DNA from: Jiella sonneratiae
GTDB taxonomy: Bacteria > Pseudomonadota > Alphaproteobacteria > Rhizobiales > Rhizobiaceae
DNA: 54,727 bases
Direction: 5' to 3'
Assembly: GCF_017353515.1 (NCBI RefSeq)
Contig: NZ_JAFMPY010000032.1
Coordinates: forward strand, 1-54,727
The notes under the pieces are model-generated. The model had not been told where the DNA came from. It did not search any database and saw nothing but the letters and a program-made list of their open reading frames with translations. The position numbers and the translations under genes are program-made. This document shows positions 15,294 to 25,022 of the stretch, one piece after another (position 1 is the first letter of the stretch; every line of letters begins with the position of its first letter).

Positions 15294-18242
15294 ATGAAAA
15301 AGGGCGATCACCTCTTCCTCGTCGACGGCTCGGCCTACATCTTCCGTGCCTATCACGCGCTGCCGCCGCTCACCCGCAAGTCCGACGGCCTGCCGGTCGG
15401 CGCCGTCTCGGGCTTCTGCAACATGCTGTGGAAGCTGGTCGAGGAATCGCGCGACACCTCGGTCGGCACGATCCCCACGCATTTCGCGGTGATCTTCGAC
15501 CATTCCTCGACGACCTTCCGCAATGCGCTCTACGACCAGTACAAGGCCAACCGCACGGCGCCGCCGGAAGACCTCGTGCCGCAGTTCCCGCTGATCCGCG
15601 AGGCGGTGCGGGCCTTCGACCTGCCCTGCATCGAGAAACAGGGCTTCGAGGCGGACGACCTCATCGCCACCTATACCCGCCAGGCGGTCGCCGCCGGCGG
15701 CGACGTCACCATCGTCTCCTCGGACAAGGACCTGATGCAGCTCGTCGGGCCGGGGGTGATCCTCTACGACCAGATGAAGGACAAGCGCCTCGGCCCGGAA
15801 GAGGTGAAGGAGAAGTTCGGCGTCTATCCGGAGAAGATGATCGACCTGCAGGCGCTCGTCGGCGACACCTCCGACAACGTGCCGGGCGTGCCGGGCATCG
15901 GCCCGAAGACCGCCGCCCAGCTCCTCGACGAATATGGCGACCTCGAAGCGCTGCTTGAGCGCGCCGGCGAAATCAAGCAGGCGAAGCGGCGGGAAAACCT
16001 CATCCAGTTCGCCGAGCAGGCGCGGCTGTCGAAGCGGCTCGTCACCCTCGACTGCGAGACGCCGCTCGACGTCGCCCTCGACGAACTCTTCCTCAACGAG
16101 CCGGACGGCGAGAAGCTGATCGCCTTCCTGAAGGCGATGGAATTCACCACCCTCACCCGCCGCGTCGCCGCGACGCTCGCGGTCTCGGCGAGCGAGGTCG
16201 AGACCGCGACGATCGCGGTGGACGGGCCGGCCCGCGGTCCCGACCTCGATCCCCCGGCGGCGGACGGCGCGGCGCCCTTGACCGCGGCGAACGGCGCCGG
16301 CGGCGCGGCGCGCCTCGCCCTGACGCCGGCAATGCTGGTCGAAGCCCGCCGGGCCGAAGCGGCAGCCGCGACGTTCGACCATGCCGCCTATCTGACGATC
16401 CGCGACGAGGCGGCGCTCAAGGCCTTCCTCGCCGAGGCGACCGAGACCGGCATCCTCGCCTTCGACACGGAGACCGACACGCTCTCGGCGATGAACGGCC
16501 GGCTCGTCGGCGTCTCCCTCGCCGTCGCGCCCGGCCGCGCCGCCTATGTGCCGCTCGGCCACGTCTCGCCGAACGGCGAGGCCGACCTTCTCTCCGACAC
16601 CTCGCTCGAGGACGAGATCGGCCCGCAGATCCCGCTCGAGACGGCGCTCTCCGCGATGAAGCCGGTGCTCGAGGACGAGGCGATCCTCAAGGTCGGGCAG
16701 AACACCAAATACGACACGCTGGTCATGCTGCGGCACGGCATCGCCGTCGCGCCCTTCGACGACACCATGCTGATCTCCTATGCCCTCGACGCCTCCGCGT
16801 CGCTCGCCGGCCACGGCATGGACGAACTGTCGGAGCGCTTCCTCGGCCACAAGCCGATCTCGTTCAAGGATCTCTGCGGCTCGGGCCGCAACGCCCGGCC
16901 GATCGCTTCCTGCGAGATCGAGCGGGTGACGCATTACGCCGCCGAGGACGCCGACGTGACGCTGCGGCTCTGGCGGGTGCTGAAGCCGCGGCTCGCGGCG
17001 GAAGGCCTCGCCTCGGTCTACGAGCGGCTGGAGAAGCCTCTCGTGCCGGTCCTGGCGCGGATGGAACGGCGCGGCATCATGGTCGACCGGCAGATCCTGT
17101 CGCGGCTGTCCGGCCGCTTCGCCCAGAAGCAGGGAGCGCTGGAGGCGGAGATCGCCGATCTCGCCGGCGAGGAGTTCAATCCGGGCTCGCCCAAGCAGCT
17201 CGGCGAGATCCTGTTCGGCAAGCTCGGCCTTCCCGGCGGCAAGAAGACCAAGAGCGGCCAGTGGTCGACCGACGTGAAGGTGCTGGAGGATCTCGCCGCC
17301 GAGGGCCATGCGCTGCCGGCGAAGATCGTCGAATGGCGCCAGCTGACCAAGCTGAAGGGCACCTATACCGATACCCTGCCGAACCACATGGACGAGCGGG
17401 GCCGGATCCACACCTCCTATTCCATGGCCTCGACGACCACCGGCCGGCTCTCCTCCTCCGAGCCGAACCTGCAGAACATTCCGGTGCGCACCGAGGAGGG
17501 CCGGGCGATCCGCACCGCCTTCGTGGCGCCCGAAGGCACCCGGCTCGTCTCCGCCGACTACAGCCAGATCGAGCTGCGGATCCTCGCCCACATCGCCGAC
17601 ATCCCGCAGCTCAAGCAGGCCTTCCGGGAAGGACTCGACATCCACGCGATGACCGCCTCGGAGATGTTCGGCCTGCCCGTCGAGGGCATGGACCCGATGG
17701 TCCGCCGGCGCGCCAAGGCGATCAATTTCGGCATCATCTACGGCATCTCGGCCTTCGGCCTCGCCAACCAGCTGTCGATCCCGCGCGAGGAGGCCGGCCT
17801 CTACATCAAGCGCTATTTCGAGCGCTTCCCTGGTATCCGCGACTACATGGACGAGACCAAGGCCTTCGCGAAGAAGCACGGCTATGTCGAGACGCTGTTC
17901 GGCCGGCGGGCGCACTATCCCGACATCTCGGCCTCCAACCCGTCGATGCGCGCCTTCAACGAGCGGGCGGCGATCAACGCGCCGATCCAGGGCACGGCGG
18001 CCGACATCATCCGCCGCGCGATGATCCGGATGGACGATGCGCTCGCCAAGGCGGGGCTTGCCGCACGGATGCTTCTCCAGGTGCATGACGAGCTGGTCTT
18101 CGAGGTGCCGGAGGACGAGGTGGAGCCGACGCTTCTGCTCGTCTCGGAAGTCATGGCCGAGGCGCCGCTTCCGCGCGTCGATCTCTCCGTGCCGCTGGTG
18201 GTCGACGCCAAGGCCGCCGGAAACTGGGAAGCGGCACATTGA
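15294..18242 (+). CDS. polA: DNA polymerase I
   Basis: The product has 982 residues and is the repair and Okazaki-fragment polymerase. The 5'-3' exonuclease domain (about 1-290) shows LFLVDGSAYIFRAYHALP, GFEADDLIATY and VSSDKDLMQLV. An Ala/Pro-rich linker of about 50 residues follows. The 3'-5' exonuclease domain has FDTETDTLSAMNG, so the metal-binding Asp and Glu are present and proofreading is probably active. The polymerase domain shows motif A DYSQIELRILAHI, motif B RRRAKAINFGIIYG and motif C LQVHDELVFEVP. ATG 15294 begins MKKGDHLFLVDG, as in alphaproteobacterial relatives. Confidence 0.97.
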   Translation: MKKGDHLFLVDGSAYIFRAYHALPPLTRKSDGLPVGAVSGFCNMLWKLVEESRDTSVGTIPTHFAVIFDHSSTTFRNALYDQYKANRTAPPEDLVPQFPLIREAVRAFDLPCIEKQGFEADDLIATYTRQAVAAGGDVTIVSSDKDLMQLVGPGVILYDQMKDKRLGPEEVKEKFGVYPEKMIDLQALVGDTSDNVPGVPGIGPKTAAQLLDEYGDLEALLERAGEIKQAKRRENLIQFAEQARLSKRLVTLDCETPLDVALDELFLNEPDGEKLIAFLKAMEFTTLTRRVAATLAVSASEVETATIAVDGPARGPDLDPPAADGAAPLTAANGAGGAARLALTPAMLVEARRAEAAAATFDHAAYLTIRDEAALKAFLAEATETGILAFDTETDTLSAMNGRLVGVSLAVAPGRAAYVPLGHVSPNGEADLLSDTSLEDEIGPQIPLETALSAMKPVLEDEAILKVGQNTKYDTLVMLRHGIAVAPFDDTMLISYALDASASLAGHGMDELSERFLGHKPISFKDLCGSGRNARPIASCEIERVTHYAAEDADVTLRLWRVLKPRLAAEGLASVYERLEKPLVPVLARMERRGIMVDRQILSRLSGRFAQKQGALEAEIADLAGEEFNPGSPKQLGEILFGKLGLPGGKKTKSGQWSTDVKVLEDLAAEGHALPAKIVEWRQLTKLKGTYTDTLPNHMDERGRIHTSYSMASTTTGRLSSSEPNLQNIPVRTEEGRAIRTAFVAPEGTRLVSADYSQIELRILAHIADIPQLKQAFREGLDIHAMTASEMFGLPVEGMDPMVRRRAKAINFGIIYGISAFGLANQLSIPREEAGLYIKRYFERFPGIRDYMDETKAFAKKHGYVETLFGRRAHYPDISASNPSMRAFNERAAINAPIQGTAADIIRRAMIRMDDALAKAGLAARMLLQVHDELVFEVPEDEVEPTLLLVSEVMAEAPLPRVDLSVPLVVDAKAAGNWEAAH

Positions 18243-18585
18243 CGCAGTTTGCAACCGTCTCTTTCGCGGCCGCCATTCGCGCTGCACCGCCGAAGCGAGG
18301 CGCCGACCGGTAACGTTAGCCGGAGAGCGATCGCCCATCTTGCAATTGCAACCGAAATGGGGCCGACTTGCCTCATTCCGGGACGCGAGGGCCGTTTCGG
18401 GCCGCGCGCCCCGCTTGAAATCTTCGTGTGTGAACCAACTTCTTTGGAAGTCGTCGAAACAATCCCCGCATCGACCCGTCGAAACCCTCGCAGCCCGTTC
18501 GAATCCGGGGCGGGCGAGGCTCGGGCAAAGGCGGGTGACACCTCGGCCTCGGCATGGATGCGACGCGCGGCAGGACAACGGTCTA
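18243..18585. other. Intergenic region with a perfect palindrome
   Basis: These 343 bp separate polA from the LOV kinase gene, and no gene is convincing here. TTGCAATTGCAA at 18340-18351 is a perfect 12-bp palindrome. The region should carry the kinase promoter; I could not place -35/-10 boxes with confidence. Confidence 0.45.
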
Positions 18586-19869
18586 ATGGACAAGCGTGAG
18601 GATGAAGACCCCGAGACCTTCGGTGTGCCCTCGAACATCACGACGGCGGCCCTCGCCAAGCTTCCGCTCGCCCTGGTTCTGTCCAATCCCCATCTCGACG
18701 GCAATCCGATCATCTATGCGAATGCCGCCTTCGCGCGGATCACCGGCTACTCTTCCGCGGCGACGATCGGACGGAACTGCCGCTTCCTGCAGGGCGACGA
18801 GACCGATCCGGACCATGCCAGGCAGATCGGCGAGGCGCTCCGGCGCGAGCGCGACATCTCGATCGACATTTTGAACTACCGCGCCGACGGCACCAAGTTC
18901 GTCAACCGGCTGATGATCACCCCGCTTTATGACGACAACGACAAACTCCAGTGCTTCCTGGGGGTGCAGCGCGACATGAGCGAGGGGCGCGACGCGGAAA
19001 GCGGCACGAAGACCGGCGGCACCGCGTCCCCCGTCGACGCGGCGCTCGGCGAGATCCAGCACCGGGTGAAGAACCATCTGTCGATGATCGTCGGCATGAT
19101 CCGCATGCAGGCGCGCGCCAAGACCAGCCAGGAGAGCTTCTCGGCGCTGGCGCGACGCATCGAGAGCCTGCAGCTGCTCTATCAGGAAATGACCGAGGCG
19201 GGCGTCGCCTCCTCGCGCTCCGAACGCGTGCCGCTCGGCGCCTATGTCAGCCGCGTCGCGGCGACGATCGGCCATCTCGACGGCCGGCGCTCGGTGCGCA
19301 TCAACGTCGACTGCGACGCCATCGACGTGAAGGTGGACCGGGCGGCACGGATCGGCCTCTTGTTTTCCGAACTGCTGACCAACGCCCTCAAGCACGCCTT
19401 CGATGGCCGCGAGGAGGGTCTCGTCGAGGCACGGCTGAAGATGCTGTCTTCCGGCGTCATCCGGCTGACCGTCACCGACGACGGCATCGGCCTGCCCGGC
19501 GACAGCACCTGGCCCTACGACAGCCGTCAGCCGAAGCCGTTGAACCGCGGCGAGATCACCCGGATATCCGACGAGGCACGCCGCGCCAGCAAGGCGGCGG
19601 AAGTCAACGAGGCGCGGCAGCTCGCCGATTCCATGGGCATGTCGCGCCAGGCCGCCGCGCCGGCGACGCCGGCCGGGGAAGAGCCCGACGTCGGCAGCCT
19701 CGTCGCGGAGACCGGCGACCAGGCCGGCCGCCGCCAGAAGGCGCGCGAGAACGAGGGCGGGCTCGGCGGACGCATCACCGTTTCTCTGGTCAGGGGCCTC
19801 GACGCCGCGATCGACGTGAACTCCCACACCACCGGCACCACCGTCACGGTCGACATTCCGCCGGAATGA
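18586..19869 (+). CDS. LOV-domain sensor histidine kinase (HisKA_2/HWE type)
   Basis: The product has 427 residues and no membrane segment, so it is a soluble blue-light sensor kinase. The LOV domain (about 20-130) carries GRNCRFLQG with the flavin-adduct Cys at residue 65. The dimerisation/phosphoacceptor helix has [16 protein letters not shown] with the predicted phospho-His at 159. The ATPase domain has the N box [12 protein letters not shown] (261-272) and DDGIGLPG (298-305). About 85 residues of low-complexity, charged sequence then separate this from the last strands ([11 protein letters not shown]... to [11 protein letters not shown]). Related alphaproteobacterial LOV kinases feed the general stress response or light-dependent adhesion and virulence. 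No response regulator is adjacent. Confidence 0.93.
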   Translation: MDKREDEDPETFGVPSNITTAALAKLPLALVLSNPHLDGNPIIYANAAFARITGYSSAATIGRNCRFLQGDETDPDHARQIGEALRRERDISIDILNYRADGTKFVNRLMITPLYDDNDKLQCFLGVQRDMSEGRDAESGTKTGGTASPVDAALGEIQHRVKNHLSMIVGMIRMQARAKTSQESFSALARRIESLQLLYQEMTEAGVASSRSERVPLGAYVSRVAATIGHLDGRRSVRINVDCDAIDVKVDRAARIGLLFSELLTNALKHAFDGREEGLVEARLKMLSSGVIRLTVTDDGIGLPGDSTWPYDSRQPKPLNRGEITRISDEARRASKAAEVNEARQLADSMGMSRQAAAPATPAGEEPDVGSLVAETGDQAGRRQKARENEGGLGGRITVSLVRGLDAAIDVNSHTTGTTVTVDIPPE

Positions 19870-19918
19870 TGGAAAGACGGGCGCGGCGGCACCGGACGGC
19901 CGCGGCGTGGAGGCTGAG

Positions 19919-20623
19919 TTGAACACCGTGGCTGCGAGAGACAGGCTGATCGTCGGGCTCGACCTGACCGGCCGGAGCGAGGCGGAGCGCATCGTCGAGA
20001 CCCTCGGCGAGACGGTGATCTGGTACAAGATCGGCTTCCAGCTCGCCCTCTCCGGCGGCCTGCCGCTGGTTTCGGATCTCGCGCGTGCCGGCAAGCGCGT
20101 CTTCCTCGACCTCAAGCTCCTCGACATTTCCAACACCGTCGAAAAGGGCGTCGAAAGCGCGCTCGACCTCGGCGCGTCGATGCTGACCATCCACGCCTAT
20201 CCCCATGCGATGCGCGCCGCCGTCGCCGCCGCGCGCGGCAGCGACCTCACCCTTCTCGGCGTCACCGTGCTCACCTCCCTCGACGACGCCGACCTCGAAG
20301 CGAGCGGCTACCGCTGCGGGGTCGAGGAACTCGTCGCGACCCGCGTGCGCCAGGCCCGCGACGCGGGAATGGGCGGCGTCGTCGCATCGCCGGCGGAGGC
20401 CGCGGCGATCCGCGCGGCGGTCGGGCCGGACATGGCGATCGTGACGCCCGGCATCCGTCCGGCCGGCAGCGCGGCCTTCGACCAGAAGCGCATCGCGACG
20501 CCGGCCGATGCGCTGTCGGCCGGCGCGTCGCATCTCGTCGTCGCCCGGCCGATCGTCGCGTCCGCCGACCCGAAGGCGGCGGCCGAGGCGATCCTCGCCG
20601 AGATGGATGCCGCGGGCGCCTGA
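19919..20623 (+). CDS. pyrF: Orotidine 5'-phosphate decarboxylase
   Basis: The enzyme makes UMP from OMP, the last step of de novo pyrimidine synthesis, in the cytoplasm. The product has 234 residues from TTG 19919, favoured because GGAGG lies at 19909-19913; GTG 19907 and GTG 19928 are alternatives. Family motifs are DRLIVGLDL near the start, the catalytic [13 protein letters not shown] (Asp-x-Lys-x-x-Asp), [11 protein letters not shown], and VTPGIRPAG followed by [10 protein letters not shown] at the phosphate site. It follows the LOV kinase by about 50 bp and is followed by the DUF1330 gene. Confidence 0.96.
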   Translation: MNTVAARDRLIVGLDLTGRSEAERIVETLGETVIWYKIGFQLALSGGLPLVSDLARAGKRVFLDLKLLDISNTVEKGVESALDLGASMLTIHAYPHAMRAAVAAARGSDLTLLGVTVLTSLDDADLEASGYRCGVEELVATRVRQARDAGMGGVVASPAEAAAIRAAVGPDMAIVTPGIRPAGSAAFDQKRIATPADALSAGASHLVVARPIVASADPKAAAEAILAEMDAAGA

Positions 20624-20733
20624 CCCGCAGCCCCGCGAAAATTGCCGCCGGGCGCGACCGGGACCGCCGGCAGCGGCGAATGTCGAGGCACCGGGAACGA
20701 CCGGGAGATCGACCGGAAAGGGAGGTAGGAGAC

Positions 20734-21027
20734 ATGCCGAAGGGATACTGGATCGCATCGATCGACGTCCGCGACCCGGAGGGCTACAAGGCCTATGTCG
20801 CGGCGGCAAAACCCGCCTTCGAGGCGCATGGCGCGAAGTTTCTGGCGCGTGGCGGCACGGTGGAGGCGCTCGAAGGCAAGGCGCGGCCCCGCAACGTCAT
20901 CATCGAGTTCGACAGCGTCGCGGCGGCGAGGGCCTGCTACGAAAGCCCCGACTACCAGAAGGCCCGGGCGATCCGGCAGAAGGTCGCCGACGGCGACATC
21001 CTCATCCTCGAGGGCTATGACGGCTGA
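20734..21027 (+). CDS. DUF1330 family protein
   Basis: The product has 97 residues and a single DUF1330 domain, a dimeric ferredoxin-like alpha/beta-barrel fold related to small monooxygenases and EthD-like proteins. Typical parts are GYWIASIDVRDPEGYKAYV at the start, FLARGG in the middle, RNVIIEFDS, and the segment YESPDYQKARAIR before the end. ATG 20734 is preceded by GGGAGG at about 20720-20726. The function of the family is unknown. It overlaps the start of the next gene by 11 bp. Confidence 0.9.
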   Translation: MPKGYWIASIDVRDPEGYKAYVAAAKPAFEAHGAKFLARGGTVEALEGKARPRNVIIEFDSVAAARACYESPDYQKARAIRQKVADGDILILEGYDG

Positions 21028-21622
21028 GGCGGCCGCCGGGGCTCCCGCCGGGCACGGCGTCGCGGCAGGATCGAAGGCCGGGCGCAAGGCCTTCGGAGGC
21101 ATCGCCCCGAAAGGCCACCGCATCCGCATGATGGAGCCCGGCGAGGCCGAGGCGCTGCTTTCCCTGCGGCGTGCCGGCCATGCCGACGCCGATGCGCGGC
21201 TTTCCAGGCCGGCGGAGACGGCGTCGCCGAGCCTTTGCGACTTCGTCGAATATCTCGTCACGCGGGAAATCTTCGTCTGCGAGGAAAAGAAGAGCGGCGC
21301 GATCGCCGCCTATGCCGCCGCGAGCGCGCTGTTCGAGCTCTACCTCGTCGAGGAGATCGTCGTCGGACCGGACCATGCGGGATCGGGAGCCGACGCCGCG
21401 CTGATCCGGGCTGTGACCCGAAGGGCACGGTGGTTCCACCACAGGGCCGTGGCGGTGCTCGCCTGGCTCGACTCGCCCAGCGAATCGGCATTCTATGACG
21501 AAAATGCGTTCATGAAGGTTTCGCGAAAGCATTTATCGCCTAACTTGCAGGCAGAGCTCGAGACGCGGGCGGGCCGATTCGGAGCGACCGGGCAGCCCGG
21601 CCTGCGGCTGCGCTGGCTCTGA
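21017..21622 (+). CDS. GNAT-like acetyltransferase fold protein (putative)
   Basis: The product has 201 residues. The C-terminal two-thirds read like a GNAT fold: YLVEEIVVGPDHAGSGADAA resembles the strand-4/acetyl-CoA loop, and SPSESAFYDENAFMKV resembles the usual 'N..A...Y...GF' end. The classical Q/R-x-x-G-x-G/A loop is degenerate, so acetyl-CoA binding is not assured. The first 30 residues are Ala/Gly-rich. It overlaps the DUF1330 gene, implying co-transcription. Substrate unknown. Confidence 0.6.
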   Translation: MTAEAAAGAPAGHGVAAGSKAGRKAFGGIAPKGHRIRMMEPGEAEALLSLRRAGHADADARLSRPAETASPSLCDFVEYLVTREIFVCEEKKSGAIAAYAAASALFELYLVEEIVVGPDHAGSGADAALIRAVTRRARWFHHRAVAVLAWLDSPSESAFYDENAFMKVSRKHLSPNLQAELETRAGRFGATGQPGLRLRWL

Positions 21623-21696
21623 CCGCGGCAGCGGCCCGCCGGATTTGTGCATTGCAGCAACGATTGCTATGATTGGCCGAAAGGAAGGCTGTTGCG

Positions 21697-23964
21697 ATGT
21701 TATACCAGCTCTACGAGTGGAACCACGCCGCGCTGACGCCGTTTCGGGCCGTCGCCGACGCCACGCGGCTGTTCTACCAGAACCCGCTGAACCCGCTCTC
21801 CCACACGACGGCCGGCCGCTCGGTGGCGGCGATGGCGGAACTGTTCGAGCGCACGACGCGGATCTACGGCAAGCCGGAATTCGGGCTCGACGAGACGACG
21901 ATCCGCGGCCAGCGGGTCCCGGTGGTCGACAAGCCGGTCTGGCGCCAGCCGTTCTGCGACCTTCTGCATTTCGAGCGGGCGCTGCCGAAGGGCCACGGCA
22001 AGGATCCGCGCATCCTCGTCGTCGCGCCGATGTCCGGCCATTACGCGACGCTGCTGCGCGGCACGGTGGAGGCGCTGCTTCCCTATGCCGACGTCTATAT
22101 CAGCGACTGGAAGGACGCCCGCACGGTGCCGCTGTCGCGCGGCCGCTTCGACCTCGACGACTACGTCGACTACGTGATCGAGATGCTGCGCTTCCTCGGG
22201 CCGGACACCCATGTCATCGGCGTCTGCCAGCCGGCGGTGCCGGTGCTGATGGCGACGGCGGTGATGGAGGCGGCGAAGGACCCCTGCGCCCCCGCCACCA
22301 TGACCCTGATGGGCGGCCCGATCGACACGCGGGTCAATCCGACGGCGGTCAACAATCTCGCCGAAGAGCGCGGCATCGACTGGTTCCGCGACAACGTCGT
22401 GATGGCCGTGCCCTTCCCGCATGGCGGCTTCATGCGCCAGGTCTATCCGGGCTTCCTGCAGCTCACCGGCTTCATGTCGATGAATCTCGACCGGCACTTC
22501 ATCGCCCACAAGGACTTCTTCTGGCATCTGGTGCGGGACGACGGCGACTCGGCGGAAAAGCACCGCACCTTCTACGACGAATACAACGCCGTGATGGATC
22601 TGACCGCCGAGTTCTATCTGCAGACGGTCGAGCAGGTGTTCATCCGGCATTCGCTGCCGAAGGGGGAGATCACCCATCGCGGCGTGCGGGTCGACCTGAC
22701 GGCGATCCGCAACACCGGGCTTTTGACCGTCGAGGGCGAGAACGACGACATTTCCGGCGTCGGCCAGACCGAGGCCGCCCAGGATCTCTGCGTCAACATT
22801 CCGGACGAGAAGCGCGTCCACTACGTCCAGGCGAAGGTCGGCCATTACGGCGTGTTCAACGGCTCGCGCTTCCGCGCCGAAATCGCGCCGCGCATCGTCG
22901 ACTTCGCCCTGACCCACGGCACCACCCATACAGGCGCCAGCGGCGCCCGGCCCGAGGCGACACACACCACCGGCCCGCGCCGCACCGGCGCCTATGCCGA
23001 GCGCATCGCCAAGGCCGGAACGCTCGGCCGGAGCCTGCCGGCGACCGCCGGCGAGAGCGCCTTCGGCGCCGTCGCGGGGATCGGCGGCCTCAATGCGGCG
23101 ATGGACGTCCTCACCGCGCCGGCAAAGGCGATGATGTCGACGGCGATGGACGCCGCGAAGCTCTCCTTCGGGTCTTTCGCCGGCAGCAACAATGCCGGCT
23201 TCTCGGCGCCGCTCGTCTCGCGCGGGCAGGAAACGGCTCCGACAAGGCCCGCCGCCGCGCCGCGGCAGCCGGCTGCCGCGGCGCCGGTCGTCCAGCCTGC
23301 CCCAGCGGCAGCTGAAACGGTCCAGCCTTCGCCGGCGGCGGTGGAGACGGCCGTGATCGAGGCCCCCGCCGCTGTCGCGGAAAGTCGGAGCCCCGATCCG
23401 ACGCCCGCCGCGCATGACGACAGCACCGCCCCGCGAGCCGCCTCGCCCGCGCCGACGGGCATCGAGGAATCCGTCGCGGAAACGGCTTCGCAGCAGGCGA
23501 CCGGCGGTGAATCGACCGCAGTGACCGCCTCAGAGCCCGCTACCCCGTTCCCGGTCGATGCTCCCGCAGCCGAGACCGACGCGGCCGACACCCAGGCCGC
23601 GACCGTAGACGAGGCCGGGCAGGACGCGCCCCGTGCAGGCGGCCCCGGCCCGGATGACTCCCGCCCGGACAGCCCCGTTGGCGAGGCCGACGCGCAGCAG
23701 GCCGGGTCGGGCGAGGCCGTGGCGGATAGCGAGCCGGTTGCCGCCATGGCCGTCGACAGTGTCGAGACCGTCCAGACCACCCCGACCGCCCGGATCACGG
23801 CGACTGCCGAGACCGACATGCCGCGCCGCCGCGCCGCGTCGGCGGCGGCCGCCCGCGAGGCCGCGACCGACAAGCCGAAGCGGCCGGCCGGCGCCGCAGG
23901 CATGGCCCGCAAGTCGCGGGCCCCGGGCGGCAAGAACGCGCCGGGCCGCGGCCGCAAGCACTGA
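21697..23964 (+). CDS. phaZ: Intracellular polyhydroxyalkanoate depolymerase with long disordered tail
   Basis: The product has 755 residues, against about 400-430 for usual intracellular PhaZ. Residues 1 to about 408 are the depolymerase domain, with LYQLYEWNHAALTPFRA at the N-terminus, YISDWKDARTVPLSRGRFDL, and the lipase-box-like VIGVCQPAVPVL with a cysteine nucleophile. It would mobilise stored polyhydroxybutyrate granules. The remaining ~345 residues are Ala/Pro/Glu/Thr-rich without motifs and end in a basic, Lys/Arg/Gly-rich stretch (KSRAPGGKNAPGRGRKH). That end resembles PHA-granule or nucleoid-binding tails. AAGGAAGG at 21680-21687 supports ATG 21697. Gene symbol by family similarity. 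Confidence 0.9.
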   Translation: MLYQLYEWNHAALTPFRAVADATRLFYQNPLNPLSHTTAGRSVAAMAELFERTTRIYGKPEFGLDETTIRGQRVPVVDKPVWRQPFCDLLHFERALPKGHGKDPRILVVAPMSGHYATLLRGTVEALLPYADVYISDWKDARTVPLSRGRFDLDDYVDYVIEMLRFLGPDTHVIGVCQPAVPVLMATAVMEAAKDPCAPATMTLMGGPIDTRVNPTAVNNLAEERGIDWFRDNVVMAVPFPHGGFMRQVYPGFLQLTGFMSMNLDRHFIAHKDFFWHLVRDDGDSAEKHRTFYDEYNAVMDLTAEFYLQTVEQVFIRHSLPKGEITHRGVRVDLTAIRNTGLLTVEGENDDISGVGQTEAAQDLCVNIPDEKRVHYVQAKVGHYGVFNGSRFRAEIAPRIVDFALTHGTTHTGASGARPEATHTTGPRRTGAYAERIAKAGTLGRSLPATAGESAFGAVAGIGGLNAAMDVLTAPAKAMMSTAMDAAKLSFGSFAGSNNAGFSAPLVSRGQETAPTRPAAAPRQPAAAAPVVQPAPAAAETVQPSPAAVETAVIEAPAAVAESRSPDPTPAAHDDSTAPRAASPAPTGIEESVAETASQQATGGESTAVTASEPATPFPVDAPAAETDAADTQAATVDEAGQDAPRAGGPGPDDSRPDSPVGEADAQQAGSGEAVADSEPVAAMAVDSVETVQTTPTARITATAETDMPRRRAASAAAAREAATDKPKRPAGAAGMARKSRAPGGKNAPGRGRKH

Positions 23965-23966
23965 GG

Positions 23967-23982
23967 CCCGCCGGCCGGCGGG
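23967..23982. terminator. Possible bidirectional hairpin between convergent phaZ and trmD
   Basis: CCCGCCGGCCGGCGGG is a perfect 16-bp palindrome lying 2 bp after the phaZ stop and 28 bp from the trmD stop, between convergent genes. No T-run follows on either strand, so intrinsic termination is uncertain. Confidence 0.35.
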
Positions 23983-24009
23983 TCTGACCGAGGCGGCCGG
24001 GCGCGGCCG

Positions 24010-24720
24010 TCATCCGTCTTCGGGTGACAGGTCTTTCCAGCCGCGGAAGAGATCCGGCCGGCGTTCGCGGGTCAGCCGCTCGGCCTCGGCGAGGCGCCAG
24101 CGTTCCACCGCGGCATGGTCGCCGGAGGCGAGGACCGGCGGGATGCGCCGCCCCTCCCATTCCGCCGGACGCGTATAGTGGGGATGCTCGAGCAGCGGCG
24201 TCTCGAAGCTCTCCCTTATCCCCGACTGCTCGTTGCCCATCACCCCCGGCAGCAGCCGGATCACGGCGTCGAGCAGCGCCATCGCCGCGATCTCGCCGCC
24301 GGAGAGGACATAATCGCCGATCGACACTTCGGTGAGGCTTCGGCCCGCGATGACCCGCTCGTCGACCCCCTCGAAGCGGCCGCAGACGATCAACGCCCCC
24401 TCGCCGCCCGCGAGCTCGCGCACCAAGCCCTGGGTCAGCGGCCGGCCGCGCGGGCTCATCAAAAGCCGCGGCCTGCCGTCGTCGGGCTGAAGCGCCGCGT
24501 CGATCGCCTCGGCGAGGACGTCCGCCCTCAGCACCATGCCGGCGCCGCCGCCGGCCGGCGTGTCGTCCACCGCGCGATGCCGGCCCTTGCCGAAGTCGCG
24601 GATCTGCCGCGCCTCGACGACCGCGTCGCCGCGGGCGAGCGCCCTGCCGGCGAGCGAGATGCCGAGCGGTCCCGGAAACATCTCCGGATAGAGCGTCAGG
24701 ACGGTGGCGCGGAACGCCAT
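24010..24720 (-). CDS. trmD: tRNA (guanine-37-N1)-methyltransferase
   Basis: The enzyme methylates G37 next to the anticodon of several tRNAs and prevents frameshifting. The product has 236 residues, normal for TrmD. The SPOUT trefoil-knot motifs are present: [14 protein letters not shown] near the start, [17 protein letters not shown], the knot [13 protein letters not shown], and [11 protein letters not shown] at the SAM site. ATG 24720 overlaps the upstream gene's stop. In most alphaproteobacteria rplS follows trmD; here a convergent PHA depolymerase gene follows instead. Confidence 0.96.
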   Translation of the reverse strand: MAFRATVLTLYPEMFPGPLGISLAGRALARGDAVVEARQIRDFGKGRHRAVDDTPAGGGAGMVLRADVLAEAIDAALQPDDGRPRLLMSPRGRPLTQGLVRELAGGEGALIVCGRFEGVDERVIAGRSLTEVSIGDYVLSGGEIAAMALLDAVIRLLPGVMGNEQSGIRESFETPLLEHPHYTRPAEWEGRRIPPVLASGDHAAVERWRLAEAERLTRERRPDLFRGWKDLSPEDG

Positions 24721-25022
24721 CAGCCGAGCGGCTCCGCCTTGCCGGCCTCGATGACCTGCAGGTTCCTGCCGAGGACGCTGACCGTGGCAAGGGCCCGATG
24801 CCAGGCGGCGACGTGGCCGGACCTGCCGTGCGCGGCGAGCGCCTCGCGGCTCTCCCATTCCTCGTAGATGCGCACCAGCCCCGCCTCGAGCAGATCCTCG
24901 GCGAAGCTGTAGGTGATGCAGCCGGCTTCCGCCCGGGTCGCCGTCACCACGGCGGCAGCCGCCACCCTGACGCTCGCGAGGTCGCCGGGGGAAAGGCGCA
25001 GCGTGCCGGAAACGATGATCAT
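24720..25022 (-). CDS. Antibiotic biosynthesis monooxygenase (ABM) domain protein
   Basis: The product has 100 residues and a single ABM-type ferredoxin-like domain. Typical elements are the early IIVSGTLRL strand, [30 protein letters not shown] and HVAAWHRAL. Relatives include YgiN-like quinol monooxygenases, heme-degrading proteins and many uncharacterised enzymes. It lies between rimM and trmD and overlaps both by a few bases, so it is translated as part of that operon. This insertion into a translation operon is uncommon. It is not closely similar to the ABM-like gene at 35563. Confidence 0.85.
   Translation of the reverse strand: MIIVSGTLRLSPGDLASVRVAAAAVVTATRAEAGCITYSFAEDLLEAGLVRIYEEWESREALAAHGRSGHVAAWHRALATVSVLGRNLQVIEAGKAEPLG

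Noticed and set aside
18400-18470. Possible EcfG-type general stress promoter before the LOV kinase
   Set aside because: GAACC followed about 15 bases later by CGTC is close to, but does not match, the GGAAC-N16/17-CGTT pattern.
18491-18515. tRNA-like T-loop (GTTCGAATCC) between polA and the LOV kinase
   Set aside because: The flanking bases do not form a five-pair T stem, and no acceptor, D or anticodon arm could be built upstream.
15204-18713. Very long open frame antisense to polA
   Set aside because: It mirrors the third-position GC of polA; the peptide is Arg/Asp/His/Gly-rich without family motifs. Similar antisense frames oppose pyrF, ffh, ccoI and the ABC genes.
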